DNA of 64,000 nucleotides from Paenibacillus sp. FSL H7-0326 (GTDB lineage: Bacteria; Bacillota; Bacilli; Paenibacillales; Paenibacillaceae), in NCBI RefSeq assembly GCF_001955535.1, contig NZ_MPVN01000003.1, positions 434,001-498,000 on the forward strand. Reading direction: 5' to 3'. The position numbers were made by a program, and so were the translations under genes. Positions 35,845 through 45,241 of this stretch are shown here, in pieces. The notes below the pieces were generated by a model that saw nothing but the letters and a program-made list of their open reading frames with translations, made no database searches and was not told the origin of the DNA. How positions within the stretch are numbered: position 1 is the stretch's first letter; each line of letters starts with the position of its first letter.

Positions 35845-36188
35845 ATTTTTGGGAGCAAATTACAGGCAGCGATATGACGAAAGAAATGAAAGCTTTTGAT
35901 TCACGAGTAAAGAAGCTGCCGTCTGACTATCAAGCCGCATGGGAAGAGATTGATACCCATCTCTGGCCACACTCCGATTTCACGGGCCGTAACCTTATGC
36001 CCATTCTTGATGGTGTGCTTGGCCTGTTCGAAGAAACAGCGGCAGAGGGTCAGAGTGTCCAAGAGGTGCTTGGTGGAGATATAAAAGGCTTTTGTTCAGC
36101 ACTGGCCGGCGAAGAAGGGGCAAAGTCTTATCGAGATAAGTGGCGCGATCAGCTCAATAATAATATTGCCAAAAAATTAGGTAAATAG
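35841..36188 (+). CDS. DUF1048 family protein, first copy
   Basis: A 115-residue, mostly helical, soluble protein (MKAFDSRVKKLPSDYQAAWEEIDTHLW; DGVLGLFEETAAEGQSVQEVLGGDIKGFCSAL). The family has no established function but is regularly encoded after PadR regulators. The overlap with the PadR gene implies translational coupling. AAGGAGAAG lies just before the ATG. Confidence 0.85.
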   Translation: MNFWEQITGSDMTKEMKAFDSRVKKLPSDYQAAWEEIDTHLWPHSDFTGRNLMPILDGVLGLFEETAAEGQSVQEVLGGDIKGFCSALAGEEGAKSYRDKWRDQLNNNIAKKLGK

Positions 36189-36197
36189 GAGGGTAAA

Positions 36198-36521
36198 ATG
36201 CGAATACAAGATATCATCGAAGGCAAAAAGGAATGGCGAGCCCACGTTGCACGTGTCAAAGCGCTCCCGCAGGATTATCAGATCGTCTACAAAGAAATTC
36301 AAAGGTATCTCTTTAAGGTGGGTCCTGTAGAATTGACCGAAGGAACAGGTTTGCTCTCGGGGATTGTCGATCTTTTTGAAGAGGGTGCGGCCGCGGGAAA
36401 AGGTGTGCTCGAAGTAACGGGCCGTGACGTAGCGGCTTTCTGTGATGATCTGATCAAGGATTCAAAAACCTATGCTGATATCTATCAGGAGTCTAACATT
36501 ACAAAGCATGTGCAAGATTGA
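36198..36521 (+). CDS. DUF1048 family protein, second copy
   Basis: A 107-residue paralogue of the preceding gene product: both share 'VK.LP.DYQ....EI..YL/HLW' and 'LFEE.AA.G..V.EV.G.D..AFC..L'. It starts 9 bp after the first copy with GGAGGG before the ATG. The pair may form a hetero-oligomer. Function unknown. Confidence 0.85.
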   Translation: MRIQDIIEGKKEWRAHVARVKALPQDYQIVYKEIQRYLFKVGPVELTEGTGLLSGIVDLFEEGAAAGKGVLEVTGRDVAAFCDDLIKDSKTYADIYQESNITKHVQD

Positions 36522-36573
36522 ATTAAACATAAAGATCTAATACCTTGCTTAGTGGATTGGACTGCAATGTCGC

Positions 36574-36626
36574 CCCCTTAGATTTAATCGGAAAACATTT
36601 GGTTTCTCCGGCTAAATCTAAAGGGG
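36574..36626. repeat. Long inverted repeat between convergent genes
   Basis: CCCCTTAGATTTA (36574-36586) pairs with TAAATCTAAAGGGG (36613-36626) with one bulge. There is no T-run on either side, yet it sits between the convergent DUF1048 and AraC genes, so it may still act as an mRNA end. Confidence 0.5.
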
Positions 36627-36635
36627 ATCGAGGTC

Positions 36636-37496
36636 TCACGTTAATTCCCTTTGTCTGAATTGTTTGGGAGATATTCCATAAGTGCTGCGAAATCTTCTTG
36701 TGAAATAATTACTGTCGTTGAAACCGGATTGATATGATACTTGAGTTATAGGCAGCTGGGTTAGCCTTAGAAGATTGCAGGCTCGTTCTAATCGCAAACG
36801 TTGAAGGTATGCGATGGGTGAAGTCTGATAGTGAGATTTAAAAATTCTGTTGAGATGTCTTGGAGAAATATTAGAATGGAGCGCTATATCTTCTAAAGAA
36901 ATCTGATCCAGATAATGATCCTCAATATAGGATAATGCTGTCGCCAGATGCCTTATATGCTCTTGTGTGGATTTTCGAGTTGATTCACGTTGTCTTGATA
37001 GATAAGTAACAAGTTCAGTGAATTTTGAAGTTAGCATGGTCTTATAACCCGGCTGTCTTATTTGATACTCATTTATCATGCCGTCAATGAAGGCTTCTAT
37101 ATACTCCAGATCGGTTAGAGACATATATAAATGATTCTTGGTCTTATTACGATAAAGTGGTTCCAACACGAACAATTCATGATATCCATTGAAAGAGATG
37201 AGATCAGCTCCAATATGCTGTAACATCTCGGGCTGATACATAATATTGCATATTCTAAAATCACAAGGATCTAGATAAGCGTGGGCCGTTTCGCCATTGA
37301 TTACAAAAGCATGTCCCTTCTTAATAAACGAAATTTCGTCATTAACAATATGGGTTGCATGACCATTCAGTACGATAACAAGTTCTGAGAAATCTGTATG
37401 ATAGTGCAGAGGAAAATCTTCGGTATGACCACCGTATTGAATGAAAAATGGAAATTCTTTATCATCCGTAAACCATCTTAATCGAACCTTCTTCAT
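36636..37496 (-). CDS. AraC-family regulator with cupin sensor domain (RhaS/RhaR-like)
   Basis: About 286 residues. An N-terminal cupin (FPLHYHTDFSELVIVLNGHATHIV, KKGHAFVINGETAHAY) binds a small ligand, often a sugar. The C-terminus has two helix-turn-helices (ISLEDIALHSNISPRHLNRIFKSH; ITQVSYQSGFNDSNYFTRRFRSTYGISP). It is divergent from the response-regulator gene at 37646, with 150 bp between. ATG 37496 is favoured over 37508 by a GGTGA spaced 5 bases away. Its targets cannot be named; a rhamnose-type role would be a guess from the family. Confidence 0.88.
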   Translation of the reverse strand: MKKVRLRWFTDDKEFPFFIQYGGHTEDFPLHYHTDFSELVIVLNGHATHIVNDEISFIKKGHAFVINGETAHAYLDPCDFRICNIMYQPEMLQHIGADLISFNGYHELFVLEPLYRNKTKNHLYMSLTDLEYIEAFIDGMINEYQIRQPGYKTMLTSKFTELVTYLSRQRESTRKSTQEHIRHLATALSYIEDHYLDQISLEDIALHSNISPRHLNRIFKSHYQTSPIAYLQRLRLERACNLLRLTQLPITQVSYQSGFNDSNYFTRRFRSTYGISPKQFRQRELT

Positions 37497-37645
37497 GAGT
37501 GTCACCATTCACCTTAGATTATTGTTTATATCATGCGATAATTGTTTCCATAATTCAAGTATACGATGAAGAAGCTAATTAGGGCAGGAAATCGGTGTCA
37601 TCTATCGAATTAATAGAACAATTTAGGAAAAATTGAGGGGTATCG

Positions 37646-39250
37646 ATGTATAAATTGATGATTGTGGATGATGAGATGCTGATGCGAATCGGAATCCGTT
37701 CCTCGTTAATGTGGGAAGAGCATGGATTCCGCATTGTGGGAGAAGCCGGGAACGGCAAGGAAGCTCTAGAAATTGCGCTTAGAAGTACCCCTGATTTAAT
37801 CATTACGGATATCAAAATGCCACTTATGGATGGCCTGGAGCTGATACGGGAAATATCGAAGGCACTACCGTCCTGCCGATATGTCATTCTTAGTAATTTT
37901 GATGAGATCGCCTATGTTAAGGAAGCGCTTAGGCTGGGAGCCTTGGACTATTTAATCAAGAGCGAAATCTCGCCGGCATCACTTACAGACCTGCTGACTA
38001 GAATTCGTGGAAAAATGTTGTCCGAGATGGGCAGCCAGGACAGCTTGTTTGCTGCGCCGTTTCATTATACGCAGAGCTTGACGCATCTGAAGGAAAACTT
38101 CTTTAAGGATTTAATAAGCGGTCTTCCAGTTGGGGAAGAGGCTGCCTTCAAGGCCGAGCAGCTTCAGGTACGCTTGAATCCACATCAGCTGGTGCTCATC
38201 AAATTCAAGATGGATCAATTCGAAGAAGTGAAGAAGAAATACAAGGAGAAGGATGAGAAGCTGCTTCGTTTCTCGATCTTGAATGTCATTAAAGAGGTGA
38301 CTCCGACTAGAGAGAACTGCGAAATTGTTGTGGAGAGCTCTTCCGAGTACCTGGTCGTCAGAAATGCAACCCAAGTGGAGGAAGGGGCTTGGCGGAAGGA
38401 GATCGAGAAGTTGTGCGGTAAGATTCTCAGTACCATGAAGGACTTCATGAATCTAACCTTTTCTGTCGGAGTGAGCACGATTGTTCCGGATCTGTTATCT
38501 CTGAAGAGGGCTTATCGAGAGGCAGATGCTGCATGGCGGCATCGTTTCTTTACAGGCGGCAGCAGCATTCATTTCTTCGAAGATATGACATTCACAACCG
38601 ATTGTGCAGGCGTTCAATATACATTGAGCAGAGATCGTGAGAATAAGCTGCGACTCCTTCTTGATCGTCATAATGCGGAGTGGATGAGTAACTTCTTGGA
38701 TGAATTTCGTATAGAACTAGAGGAAGCGTGGGCTGACGAGCAAGCTATCCGCAAGGCCTACGTTCTGCTCTTGGAGATCTTCAATACCCAATTTTCCCAA
38801 GCCTCCAGGGCGCTTCTGTTATCCGAAAGAAAGTCTCCTTACGAGTCGGTCTCAGCTGCCGAGACATGGTATGAACTGCACCGGATTGTACAGGATTATG
38901 TGCTGGAATGTTTACAGACCAAAAGCCGTACTATGCAGCAGCTTACCTATGCAGACATCGCCGTCGATATCATTCACCAGTACTACGCGGAAGATATCAC
39001 ACTCCAGAGCGTAGCCAGCCAGATTAATGTGAATCCATCCTACTTGAGCCGAGTATTCAAACAAGAGAAGAATGAGAATTTTGTCTCGTATTTAACTCGT
39101 ATCCGCATCGAGAAGGCGAAGTCATATTTAGAGAATCGAAGATTGCGCGTATACGAGGTTGCGGATAAGGTCGGATATCACAATTACACGTATTTCAGCA
39201 AAATTTTCAAGAAAATCGTCGGTGTAAGTCCTGAAGAATACAGAGGTTAG
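37646..39250 (+). CDS. Response regulator with AraC-type DNA-binding domain, YesN type
   Basis: The 534-residue protein has a receiver domain with Asp55 (LIITDIKMPLMDG), a long linker domain, and C-terminal AraC motifs (ITLQSVASQINVNPSYLSRVFKQ; VYEVADKVGYHNYTYFSKIFKKIVGVSPEEY). The kinase gene follows at 39559, after a 300-bp gap holding a GH43 remnant. The transporter genes it would control lie convergently at 41.4-44.9 kb. GAGGGG lies before the ATG. Confidence 0.92.
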   Translation: MYKLMIVDDEMLMRIGIRSSLMWEEHGFRIVGEAGNGKEALEIALRSTPDLIITDIKMPLMDGLELIREISKALPSCRYVILSNFDEIAYVKEALRLGALDYLIKSEISPASLTDLLTRIRGKMLSEMGSQDSLFAAPFHYTQSLTHLKENFFKDLISGLPVGEEAAFKAEQLQVRLNPHQLVLIKFKMDQFEEVKKKYKEKDEKLLRFSILNVIKEVTPTRENCEIVVESSSEYLVVRNATQVEEGAWRKEIEKLCGKILSTMKDFMNLTFSVGVSTIVPDLLSLKRAYREADAAWRHRFFTGGSSIHFFEDMTFTTDCAGVQYTLSRDRENKLRLLLDRHNAEWMSNFLDEFRIELEEAWADEQAIRKAYVLLLEIFNTQFSQASRALLLSERKSPYESVSAAETWYELHRIVQDYVLECLQTKSRTMQQLTYADIAVDIIHQYYAEDITLQSVASQINVNPSYLSRVFKQEKNENFVSYLTRIRIEKAKSYLENRRLRVYEVADKVGYHNYTYFSKIFKKIVGVSPEEYRG

Positions 39251-39266
39251 TATATTCGTAATTTTT

Positions 39267-39449
39267 GAAAGCGGTTGCGAGATTACAGGCGAACCGTTAT
39301 ATGATCCTAATCGACACGCCCGCGTGCAGCAGCTCTTGTGGCTGCCTGACGGTACACCTTATTTTTGAGAGCCGGGCTGGACACTTGAAACGGCAGGCCA
39401 CACAGCAAAAGCGGAGATTACGGTTCGTGGAAAGAATAACTCAGACTAA
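39267..39449 (+). pseudogene. C-terminal remnant of a GH43-family glycosidase
   Basis: Between the response-regulator and kinase genes a startless frame reads ESGCEITGEPLYDPNRHARV, then QQLLWLPDGTPYF, an in-frame TGA (where relatives usually have GGA, Gly), and EPGWTLETAGHTAKAEITVRGKN to a stop at 39449. 'DPNRHARVQ...W..DGTPYFGEP' is the usual end of GH43 arabinanase/xylosidase-type enzymes. Only about 60 residues are left. This suggests the locus once held a GH43 gene that was lost by deletion, leaving sensor and transporter. Confidence 0.65.
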
Positions 39450-39558
39450 TGAACAGGAGGAGTAGGGCTGTGAACCATGCTGTAGATGGCTTACAGCCCT
39501 ATATTTATAAATAGGATGAATCATTGTATAGCTCACTGTAATCACTGAATAGAGGTGC

Positions 39559-41340
39559 ATGATGTGGAAGCGTGCTTCACTTTTTCGAATCAAGAACAAG
39601 ATCATGGTTATTTGTTTGACCGTAATTATACTTCCGGTACTTGTGATGACCATCAATTCGTATTATTCCTCCGAGCGGTTATTGGTCCAGAACTACACGA
39701 AGCTGATGAACGATCTAGCCAAACAGACGAATATTCGCATTGACGAGTTCCTTAAAGAGATTGAGAAAATTTCGTTACTGGCCAGCAACGGACTCAGCAG
39801 CAGTGTATCTGCAACTCATGAAGGAAGCTTTCCAATCCAAGATTACCTAAGAGATGGCGGCAAACAGAACAAGAATGCGGCCTACAATATTTTGATGAAC
39901 TACATCATGATGAAGGACCGCGTATTTTCCATTTATCTCTACAATCTGAACGGAGGAGATGATCTGTTTGTCAGCCCCAACCAACCCATCGACACAAGCT
40001 ACAATGTGGAAAGCGAATTGTGGTTCAAAAAATTCATGCATTCGAATGATCGCATCATCACGCTGACGACAAGGATCGACAATCAACTGAAAAATAAAAT
40101 ATTGGCAGTATCACATGCTCGAAAAATTTATGATGTGGCCACGGGGAAGCTGCTAGGGGTGATTGTTGTCAGCATCGATATTAAGTTTGTTGAGATCGTG
40201 AATCGTAACTTGCAGGAAGGGCTTCGATCGAGGTTTATGATCGTCGATGAGGATGAGAAAATCGTATATAACGTTAACGACCAGCTCATCGGCACGTTAT
40301 TTCGGGACAACGTAAGACCTGACGAATCCTTAAACGTCGTTGCGATTAATCCGCTAAGTCAGCAGAAATGGACAACCTATTTGTATATGCCTATGGAAGA
40401 GCTGACTGCGGATGGCGCGATATTAGGAAGCAATCTTGTGACACTGGCAATGGTCATGTCGGTTTTTGCGGCCATTATTTCCATCTTCTTATCCCATGTC
40501 ATTACACGTCCTATTAAGAAGCTCATACGGAATATCGGTTTGGTTGAAAAAGGGCATTTCGAACAGGTAGAGCATATTCGCTCTCGGGATGAAATAGGTT
40601 ACTTGTCTATTCGATTCAATAAGATGTCGTATGAATTAAAAAGGCTGGTTGAGAGAGTGCAGCAGGAAGAAATCGACAAAGCAGCAGCGGAGATGCGTGC
40701 ACTGCATGCCCAGATCAATCCCCATTTTCTGTATAATACACTCGGATCGGTTAAATGGATTGCGTCCATGCAAAGAGCTGATAAGATTGTGGAAATGACA
40801 GAGGCACTGATCTCCATGCTCCGCTATGCAACAAGGTCCGATGGAACCTTGGTATCAATTCGCGAGGAGTTAGATCATATATCAAATTACATTACCATTC
40901 AGAATGTCAGGTACTACGATTCTATCCAGATGAAATATGAGATTGAGGATAATATGCTCGATTATTATATGCCAAAAATGATTCTGCAGCCGATCATTGA
41001 AAATGCGATTTTTCATGGTTTTGCCGAACTTGAAGAAGGGGGAATCATTACGATCCAAATTCAATTCCAAGGAGATGACATTGCTATCAAAGTTTACGAC
41101 AATGGAGCCGGTATGGACCAGGAAACGATCCAAGACTTATTGGAGATGAGCAGTGCGGGTGCAGATGATGGAGTCAAGGGGATCGGGGTACAAAATGTGC
41201 AGCGGAGGATACAGCTTCATTTTGGTCCATCATATGGATTGCAGGCTGCAAGCATACTGGGGGAAGGTACAGTATTTACCATTCTGCTGCCTGCTATTTC
41301 GAATCAACCAGAGGCGGTAAAACGTGCAGTTAGTCAATAG
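39559..41340 (+). CDS. Sensor histidine kinase, YesM type
   Basis: The 593-residue protein has a helix near residues 14-33, an extracellular Cache-like sensor, a second helix near 290-315, a HAMP segment and the kinase core with INPHFLYNTLGSVKWIA (His near 389), QPIIENAIFHGF and DNGAGM. It is the partner of the response regulator encoded upstream. ATG at 39559 and 39562 are both possible; the ribosome binding site (AGAGGTG) is modest. A bidirectional terminator separates it from the convergent transporter operon. Confidence 0.92.
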   Translation: MMWKRASLFRIKNKIMVICLTVIILPVLVMTINSYYSSERLLVQNYTKLMNDLAKQTNIRIDEFLKEIEKISLLASNGLSSSVSATHEGSFPIQDYLRDGGKQNKNAAYNILMNYIMMKDRVFSIYLYNLNGGDDLFVSPNQPIDTSYNVESELWFKKFMHSNDRIITLTTRIDNQLKNKILAVSHARKIYDVATGKLLGVIVVSIDIKFVEIVNRNLQEGLRSRFMIVDEDEKIVYNVNDQLIGTLFRDNVRPDESLNVVAINPLSQQKWTTYLYMPMEELTADGAILGSNLVTLAMVMSVFAAIISIFLSHVITRPIKKLIRNIGLVEKGHFEQVEHIRSRDEIGYLSIRFNKMSYELKRLVERVQQEEIDKAAAEMRALHAQINPHFLYNTLGSVKWIASMQRADKIVEMTEALISMLRYATRSDGTLVSIREELDHISNYITIQNVRYYDSIQMKYEIEDNMLDYYMPKMILQPIIENAIFHGFAELEEGGIITIQIQFQGDDIAIKVYDNGAGMDQETIQDLLEMSSAGADDGVKGIGVQNVQRRIQLHFGPSYGLQAASILGEGTVFTILLPAISNQPEAVKRAVSQ

Positions 41341-41383
41341 TCGCTACCTAATCCATTGGTTTGAAAGAGGCTCACCATTAATA

Positions 41384-41422
41384 ATAAAAGGCTTGCAGTA
41401 TTTGGCTGCAAGCCTTTTATTT
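41384..41422. terminator. Bidirectional intrinsic terminator
   Basis: AAAAGGCTTGCAG (41386-41398) pairs with CTGCAAGCCTTTT (41406-41418). It is flanked by A and T runs on the two sides, so it serves both the kinase gene and the convergent permease gene. Confidence 0.85.
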
Positions 41423-42311
41423 ACCCTTTGACGCTGCCGAGCACTAAGCCCTTGGTAAAATACTTCTGCAAGAACGGATATATGATCAGAATCGGAATGG
41501 CGCCTAGAAACATTTGTGCTGCTCGCCCGGTCCTGGCGTTCATCATAGACAGCAGCTGCGTATAATCGGTTCCCGATTTCAGCATGATTTGCTCAAAGCT
41601 GAGCAAAAGGGTCTGAAGATAGCTTTGCAGCGGATAATTGGCAGGATTGTTCATATAGATGATCCCATCGAACCACGAATTCCAATGTCCAACGATACTA
41701 AATAAGCCGACTGTTGCGAGAGCAGGCTTCAAGAGAGGGAGAAGAATACGGACTAGCACCTGGAGAGGACCTGCTCCGTCAATGATTGCCGATTCTTCGA
41801 TTTCCTCTGGCAGCCCCCTAATGAAATTCATGAGGATAAGCATGCTGAATACAGGAAGGGCACCAGGTAGGATCAGCGACCAGATGGAGTCGATCAGTCC
41901 CATTTTAACGACGACGAGGTAGGTTGGAATTAACCCTCCATTAAAAAGCATGGTCACGATGAAAAAAGTCATATACACATTGCGGCCCATCAGCTTATGT
42001 TTTGATTTGGCGAGCGGGTAAGCGGTGAGCATCATTAACACGAGATTTACTGTTGTTCCGAGCACGACCCGTTTTATGGCTACCCAGAGGGAACTATAGA
42101 ACTCCCCCCCTGTCAATGCAAATTCATAAGCCTTGGTCGTAAAATCGATAGGCCAGAACGAAACACTGCCGGCGGACACAGCCGCACTGCTGCTGAATGA
42201 AACGGCCAGCAGATTGATAAAGGGGAGGATACAGAGCAGAGAGATTACAATCAAAATCATATAGTTAAAGATATGAAATAAGCGTCTTCCCATGCTTTTG
42301 TCTTCAATCAT
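41421..42311 (-). CDS. YtcP-type sugar ABC transporter permease
   Basis: The 296-residue protein has six helices, an EAA loop (IEESAIIDGAGPLQVLVRILLPLLKP) and the subfamily C-terminus FLQKYFTKGLVLGSVKG, closely similar in plan to the permease at 26044. GGGAGG precedes the ATG. It is the last gene of the minus-strand operon of the third sugar locus. Confidence 0.92.
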   Translation of the reverse strand: MIEDKSMGRRLFHIFNYMILIVISLLCILPFINLLAVSFSSSAAVSAGSVSFWPIDFTTKAYEFALTGGEFYSSLWVAIKRVVLGTTVNLVLMMLTAYPLAKSKHKLMGRNVYMTFFIVTMLFNGGLIPTYLVVVKMGLIDSIWSLILPGALPVFSMLILMNFIRGLPEEIEESAIIDGAGPLQVLVRILLPLLKPALATVGLFSIVGHWNSWFDGIIYMNNPANYPLQSYLQTLLLSFEQIMLKSGTDYTQLLSMMNARTGRAAQMFLGAIPILIIYPFLQKYFTKGLVLGSVKG

Positions 42312-42327
42312 AATGGCAGTGCCTCCC

Positions 42328-43218
42328 TTAGAAGATACGATAGCCCGCTACCTTGTAGGCAAGGAAATACGACAAGGCAACCAGCACGCTGGAGATGACG
42401 GACTTGAATAATCCGATGGCTGTACCGATGGAATATTGTGCCTGCTGAATTCCAAGACGGTAAACATAAGTGTCGATAATATCGCCGGTCTGATAGACGA
42501 CAGGGGAGTACAGGTTATAAATTTGGTCGAAGCCAGCGTTGAGTACATTTCCTAGCGAGAGTACAGTCATCAAAACAATCGTCGGCATAAGGAGAGGGAG
42601 AGTAATGTAGATTGTTTGCTTCCACCTTTTGGCCCCGTCAATGACGGCTGCCTCGTAAATTCCCGGATCGATACTGGTAAGGGCTGCTAAGTAAACAACG
42701 GTGCCAAAGCCAAATCCTTTCCAAATATCGCTTAAAATCATTGTCCATGGAAAGAGGGATGGTTCGCCAAGGAAGGAGATCGGCTCCATCCCGAGTACAC
42801 CCAGAAAAGTGTTAACGATGCCATCAGAGCTAAGTATGTCAAGCATAATACCTGCCATAATTACCCAGGACAAGAAATTTGGAATATACACAAGTGTCTG
42901 AAAAGTACGTTTAATGGCATTGTGAGCAACTTCGTTCAGGAGCAGGGCAAAAATGACGGGTACAACGATGCCGCCAATAATTTTAAAGGCGGACATATAC
43001 AGCGTATTCCAGATCGTCCTCACAAAGTTAGGCTGACTAAACACGTGAGCAAAATTGTCCCACCCGACCCAAGGCGAGTTAAAGCCAAGGCCAGGATTGT
43101 ACTTTTGAAATGCAATGATGAGTCCGTAAAAAGGGATATAACTAAAGATGAACACTAAGATAATGCTTGGTAACAACATCAGATGATAGGTGCTCTGCTG
43201 TCTTAATTTTCTGAACAT
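42328..43218 (-). CDS. LplB-type sugar ABC transporter permease
   Basis: The 296-residue protein has the LplB-type start (YHLMLLPSIILVFIFSYIPFYGLIIAFQKYNPGLG) and an EAA loop (YEAAVIDGAKRWKQTIYITLPLLMP). It lies 16 bp upstream of the YtcP-type gene on the same strand and follows the binding-protein gene by 84 bp. Confidence 0.92.
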   Translation of the reverse strand: MFRKLRQQSTYHLMLLPSIILVFIFSYIPFYGLIIAFQKYNPGLGFNSPWVGWDNFAHVFSQPNFVRTIWNTLYMSAFKIIGGIVVPVIFALLLNEVAHNAIKRTFQTLVYIPNFLSWVIMAGIMLDILSSDGIVNTFLGVLGMEPISFLGEPSLFPWTMILSDIWKGFGFGTVVYLAALTSIDPGIYEAAVIDGAKRWKQTIYITLPLLMPTIVLMTVLSLGNVLNAGFDQIYNLYSPVVYQTGDIIDTYVYRLGIQQAQYSIGTAIGLFKSVISSVLVALSYFLAYKVAGYRIF

Positions 43219-43302
43219 TCCTGATCCTCCGTTCTTGAGGTAATAAGGATGTATAAAATAAAGGAGAGGAGAACGTACGCATCCTCTCCTGGCATAAAGC
43301 GG

Positions 43303-44904
43303 TTATTTCCCGTATTTATCGTTAACTGCCTTGGTGGCTTCATCTCCACCAGCTGCCCGCCAGTTCTGAACAACTGTATCGAAGTAGTCAATATCGCTGC
43401 CCATAATGATCTTCGTAAAGCCCTCTGTCAGGATATCGTCAAGTGTTGTACCGTAGCTCGCCAGTTGTTCTGGCATGGCTCCCCACATTGCCGTCTTTGT
43501 GTAGTTCCCGCTGTCCAGGATATGCTTAGACAGGCCGTAAGCCGTTTTTGGAGCACCTTGCTGCAGATAATCGCCGACGGCTCCCGGTGTTGCATTTTCC
43601 ATAAATTCTACGCTGTTGTTATACTTTTGCCACATCCCTGAAGTCGTCAGACCGCTGGTATCCTTGGATTCAAGTGCTGCCGATACGGCCTCGTACTGCT
43701 CGTAATCCGAATTCGGATTAAGCACCCGGAACGCGCCGACAACGTGGGCAATATCATTGTCCAGCAGGGCTGACAATTCTTCCTCGGATTCCTTACCCAC
43801 ACCTTCGTCCACAATGTAGGCATAGTCATTTAGTATCTCGATGACTTTCTCAGGGTGTTCGAATCCTTTTTTCATAACAATATAGTTGCCGTTCGCGAAG
43901 AAGATCGATTGCTTTGCTTCCTTTCCGTCCACTGTAGGGATGAGATACGGGTAGAAAATGGCATCCTTACCCAGATTCGATACGGTATCGACACCAGGGT
44001 TATAGCCCCACCACTGGTAATAAGGCTGGATACCAACTTTGCCTGCTACAATATCCGCGTTCATTGCGTTGAAATCCTTGATCGCAAATTCCGGATCGAT
44101 GATACCTTGCTTATACCATTCCGCCCACTCGGCCAGCGCAGCCTTCATCTCGGGTTGAATGGAGCCGTAAACGAGTTGTCCACTGCTATCCTCAATCCAC
44201 ATATCCGGATGAGCATTCCAGGCAATGGCAAGCAGATTCAGATAATCCAGCGTCTGGTCTACGGCTATGCCGTAACCGCCATACTTTTCCATGAATTTCA
44301 GGGCCATATTCTTGATATCATCAACAGATTTCGGATCACTAAGCTGAAGCTCTTCCTTCCAATCGTTTCGAATCCAGATAAAGTCCGGTTGATCGATCAA
44401 TCCCCAGTGCATCTGCGGAATCCCATACAATTTACCGTCCTTCTTGCCAGATTCGTAGCTGTCTGCATCGGCTTCCATGTAGCCTTTAAGGCGCTCTGAT
44501 GCATTTTGATCAAAGACCTCCGTGAGGTCCATCACCATATCTGCTTCGATCAGCTGCTGCAGCTGGGAAGGATTGACCCTGAACACATCGGGGAGGTTAT
44601 TCGATGAAATAGCTAGATTAAGCTTCGTATCATACTCATCACTAACCCAGTCTGTTTTGACGTCGATATTAAACTTTTCTTTGTACCGTCTGATCCACAC
44701 GTTGTCTGTAATATCGTCTCCTGCGGGGTATTTTGCGGAAGTGTATTCGGACGTCACGGTGTGAATGGTTACATTCCCCGAATCCTTAGTTCCTGAATCC
44801 GTATTGATCGAATCCTTTTCCGAGCTGCTGTTATTGCTACAGGCTGCCAACAAAGCGGTTGAAATACATAGAGATAGGATTAAAGCTGCAGTCTTCTTAG
44901 CCAT
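43303..44904 (-). CDS. Extracellular solute-binding lipoprotein of an oligosaccharide ABC transporter
   Basis: About 533 residues. Starting at ATG 44904, which follows AGGGGG, the protein begins MAKKTAALILSLCISTALLAAC, a lipoprotein signal with Cys22. The mature part is the large LplA-type binding domain of polysaccharide importers (DEYDTKLNLAISSNNLPDVFRV; GIPQMHWGLIDQPDFIWIRNDW). The longer frame up to 44988 lacks a ribosome binding site. It is the first gene of the operon, and the YesM/YesN pair across the terminator is the likely controller. Confidence 0.92.
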   Translation of the reverse strand: MAKKTAALILSLCISTALLAACSNNSSSEKDSINTDSGTKDSGNVTIHTVTSEYTSAKYPAGDDITDNVWIRRYKEKFNIDVKTDWVSDEYDTKLNLAISSNNLPDVFRVNPSQLQQLIEADMVMDLTEVFDQNASERLKGYMEADADSYESGKKDGKLYGIPQMHWGLIDQPDFIWIRNDWKEELQLSDPKSVDDIKNMALKFMEKYGGYGIAVDQTLDYLNLLAIAWNAHPDMWIEDSSGQLVYGSIQPEMKAALAEWAEWYKQGIIDPEFAIKDFNAMNADIVAGKVGIQPYYQWWGYNPGVDTVSNLGKDAIFYPYLIPTVDGKEAKQSIFFANGNYIVMKKGFEHPEKVIEILNDYAYIVDEGVGKESEEELSALLDNDIAHVVGAFRVLNPNSDYEQYEAVSAALESKDTSGLTTSGMWQKYNNSVEFMENATPGAVGDYLQQGAPKTAYGLSKHILDSGNYTKTAMWGAMPEQLASYGTTLDDILTEGFTKIIMGSDIDYFDTVVQNWRAAGGDEATKAVNDKYGK

Positions 44905-45241
44905 ACTTTGTTTCCCCCTATTCACAATAAATTCATGAAAGACTTGCTCAAAAATATTGTAAAGGAGGAAGAAATAAAGAGATATCAAAGTTATTGACGA
45001 GAAGCCGCAACTTTTTTACCTTTATCATGAATAGGCCTAAAGACAAAGAGTCAAGCGTGCACAAATTTTACTTTGTACATTCTTTTTTTTACTGAGTGAA
45101 CTTAACTCACTTTGATTCATGGAGAGGTAGAAGTCATATTTCCTATACGGTTGTTATTCTATAATTCATTTCTGCTTGCCTACACGGGCTCAACCCTTCT
45201 ACCATATGATAAAAAATCATGGATAGAAGAGAGGTTAAGCT
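44905..45241. other. Divergent intergenic region
   Basis: No gene is seen. TGCACAAA (45058-45065) and TTTGTACA (45072-45079) form a hairpin followed by a run of T, although no plus-strand gene precedes it. AGTGA-ACTTAAC-TCACT at about 45095-45111 is a near-palindrome that could be a regulator site. Confidence 0.4.

Noticed and set aside
39265..39465. 66-codon ORF between response-regulator and kinase genes
   Set aside because: The meaningful reading is the neighbouring frame with GH43-like sequence; this frame has no ribosome binding site and unlikely composition.
43855..44499. 214-codon plus-strand frame opposite the binding-protein gene
   Set aside because: Antisense to a well-supported lipoprotein gene, with no ribosome binding site or recognisable domain.
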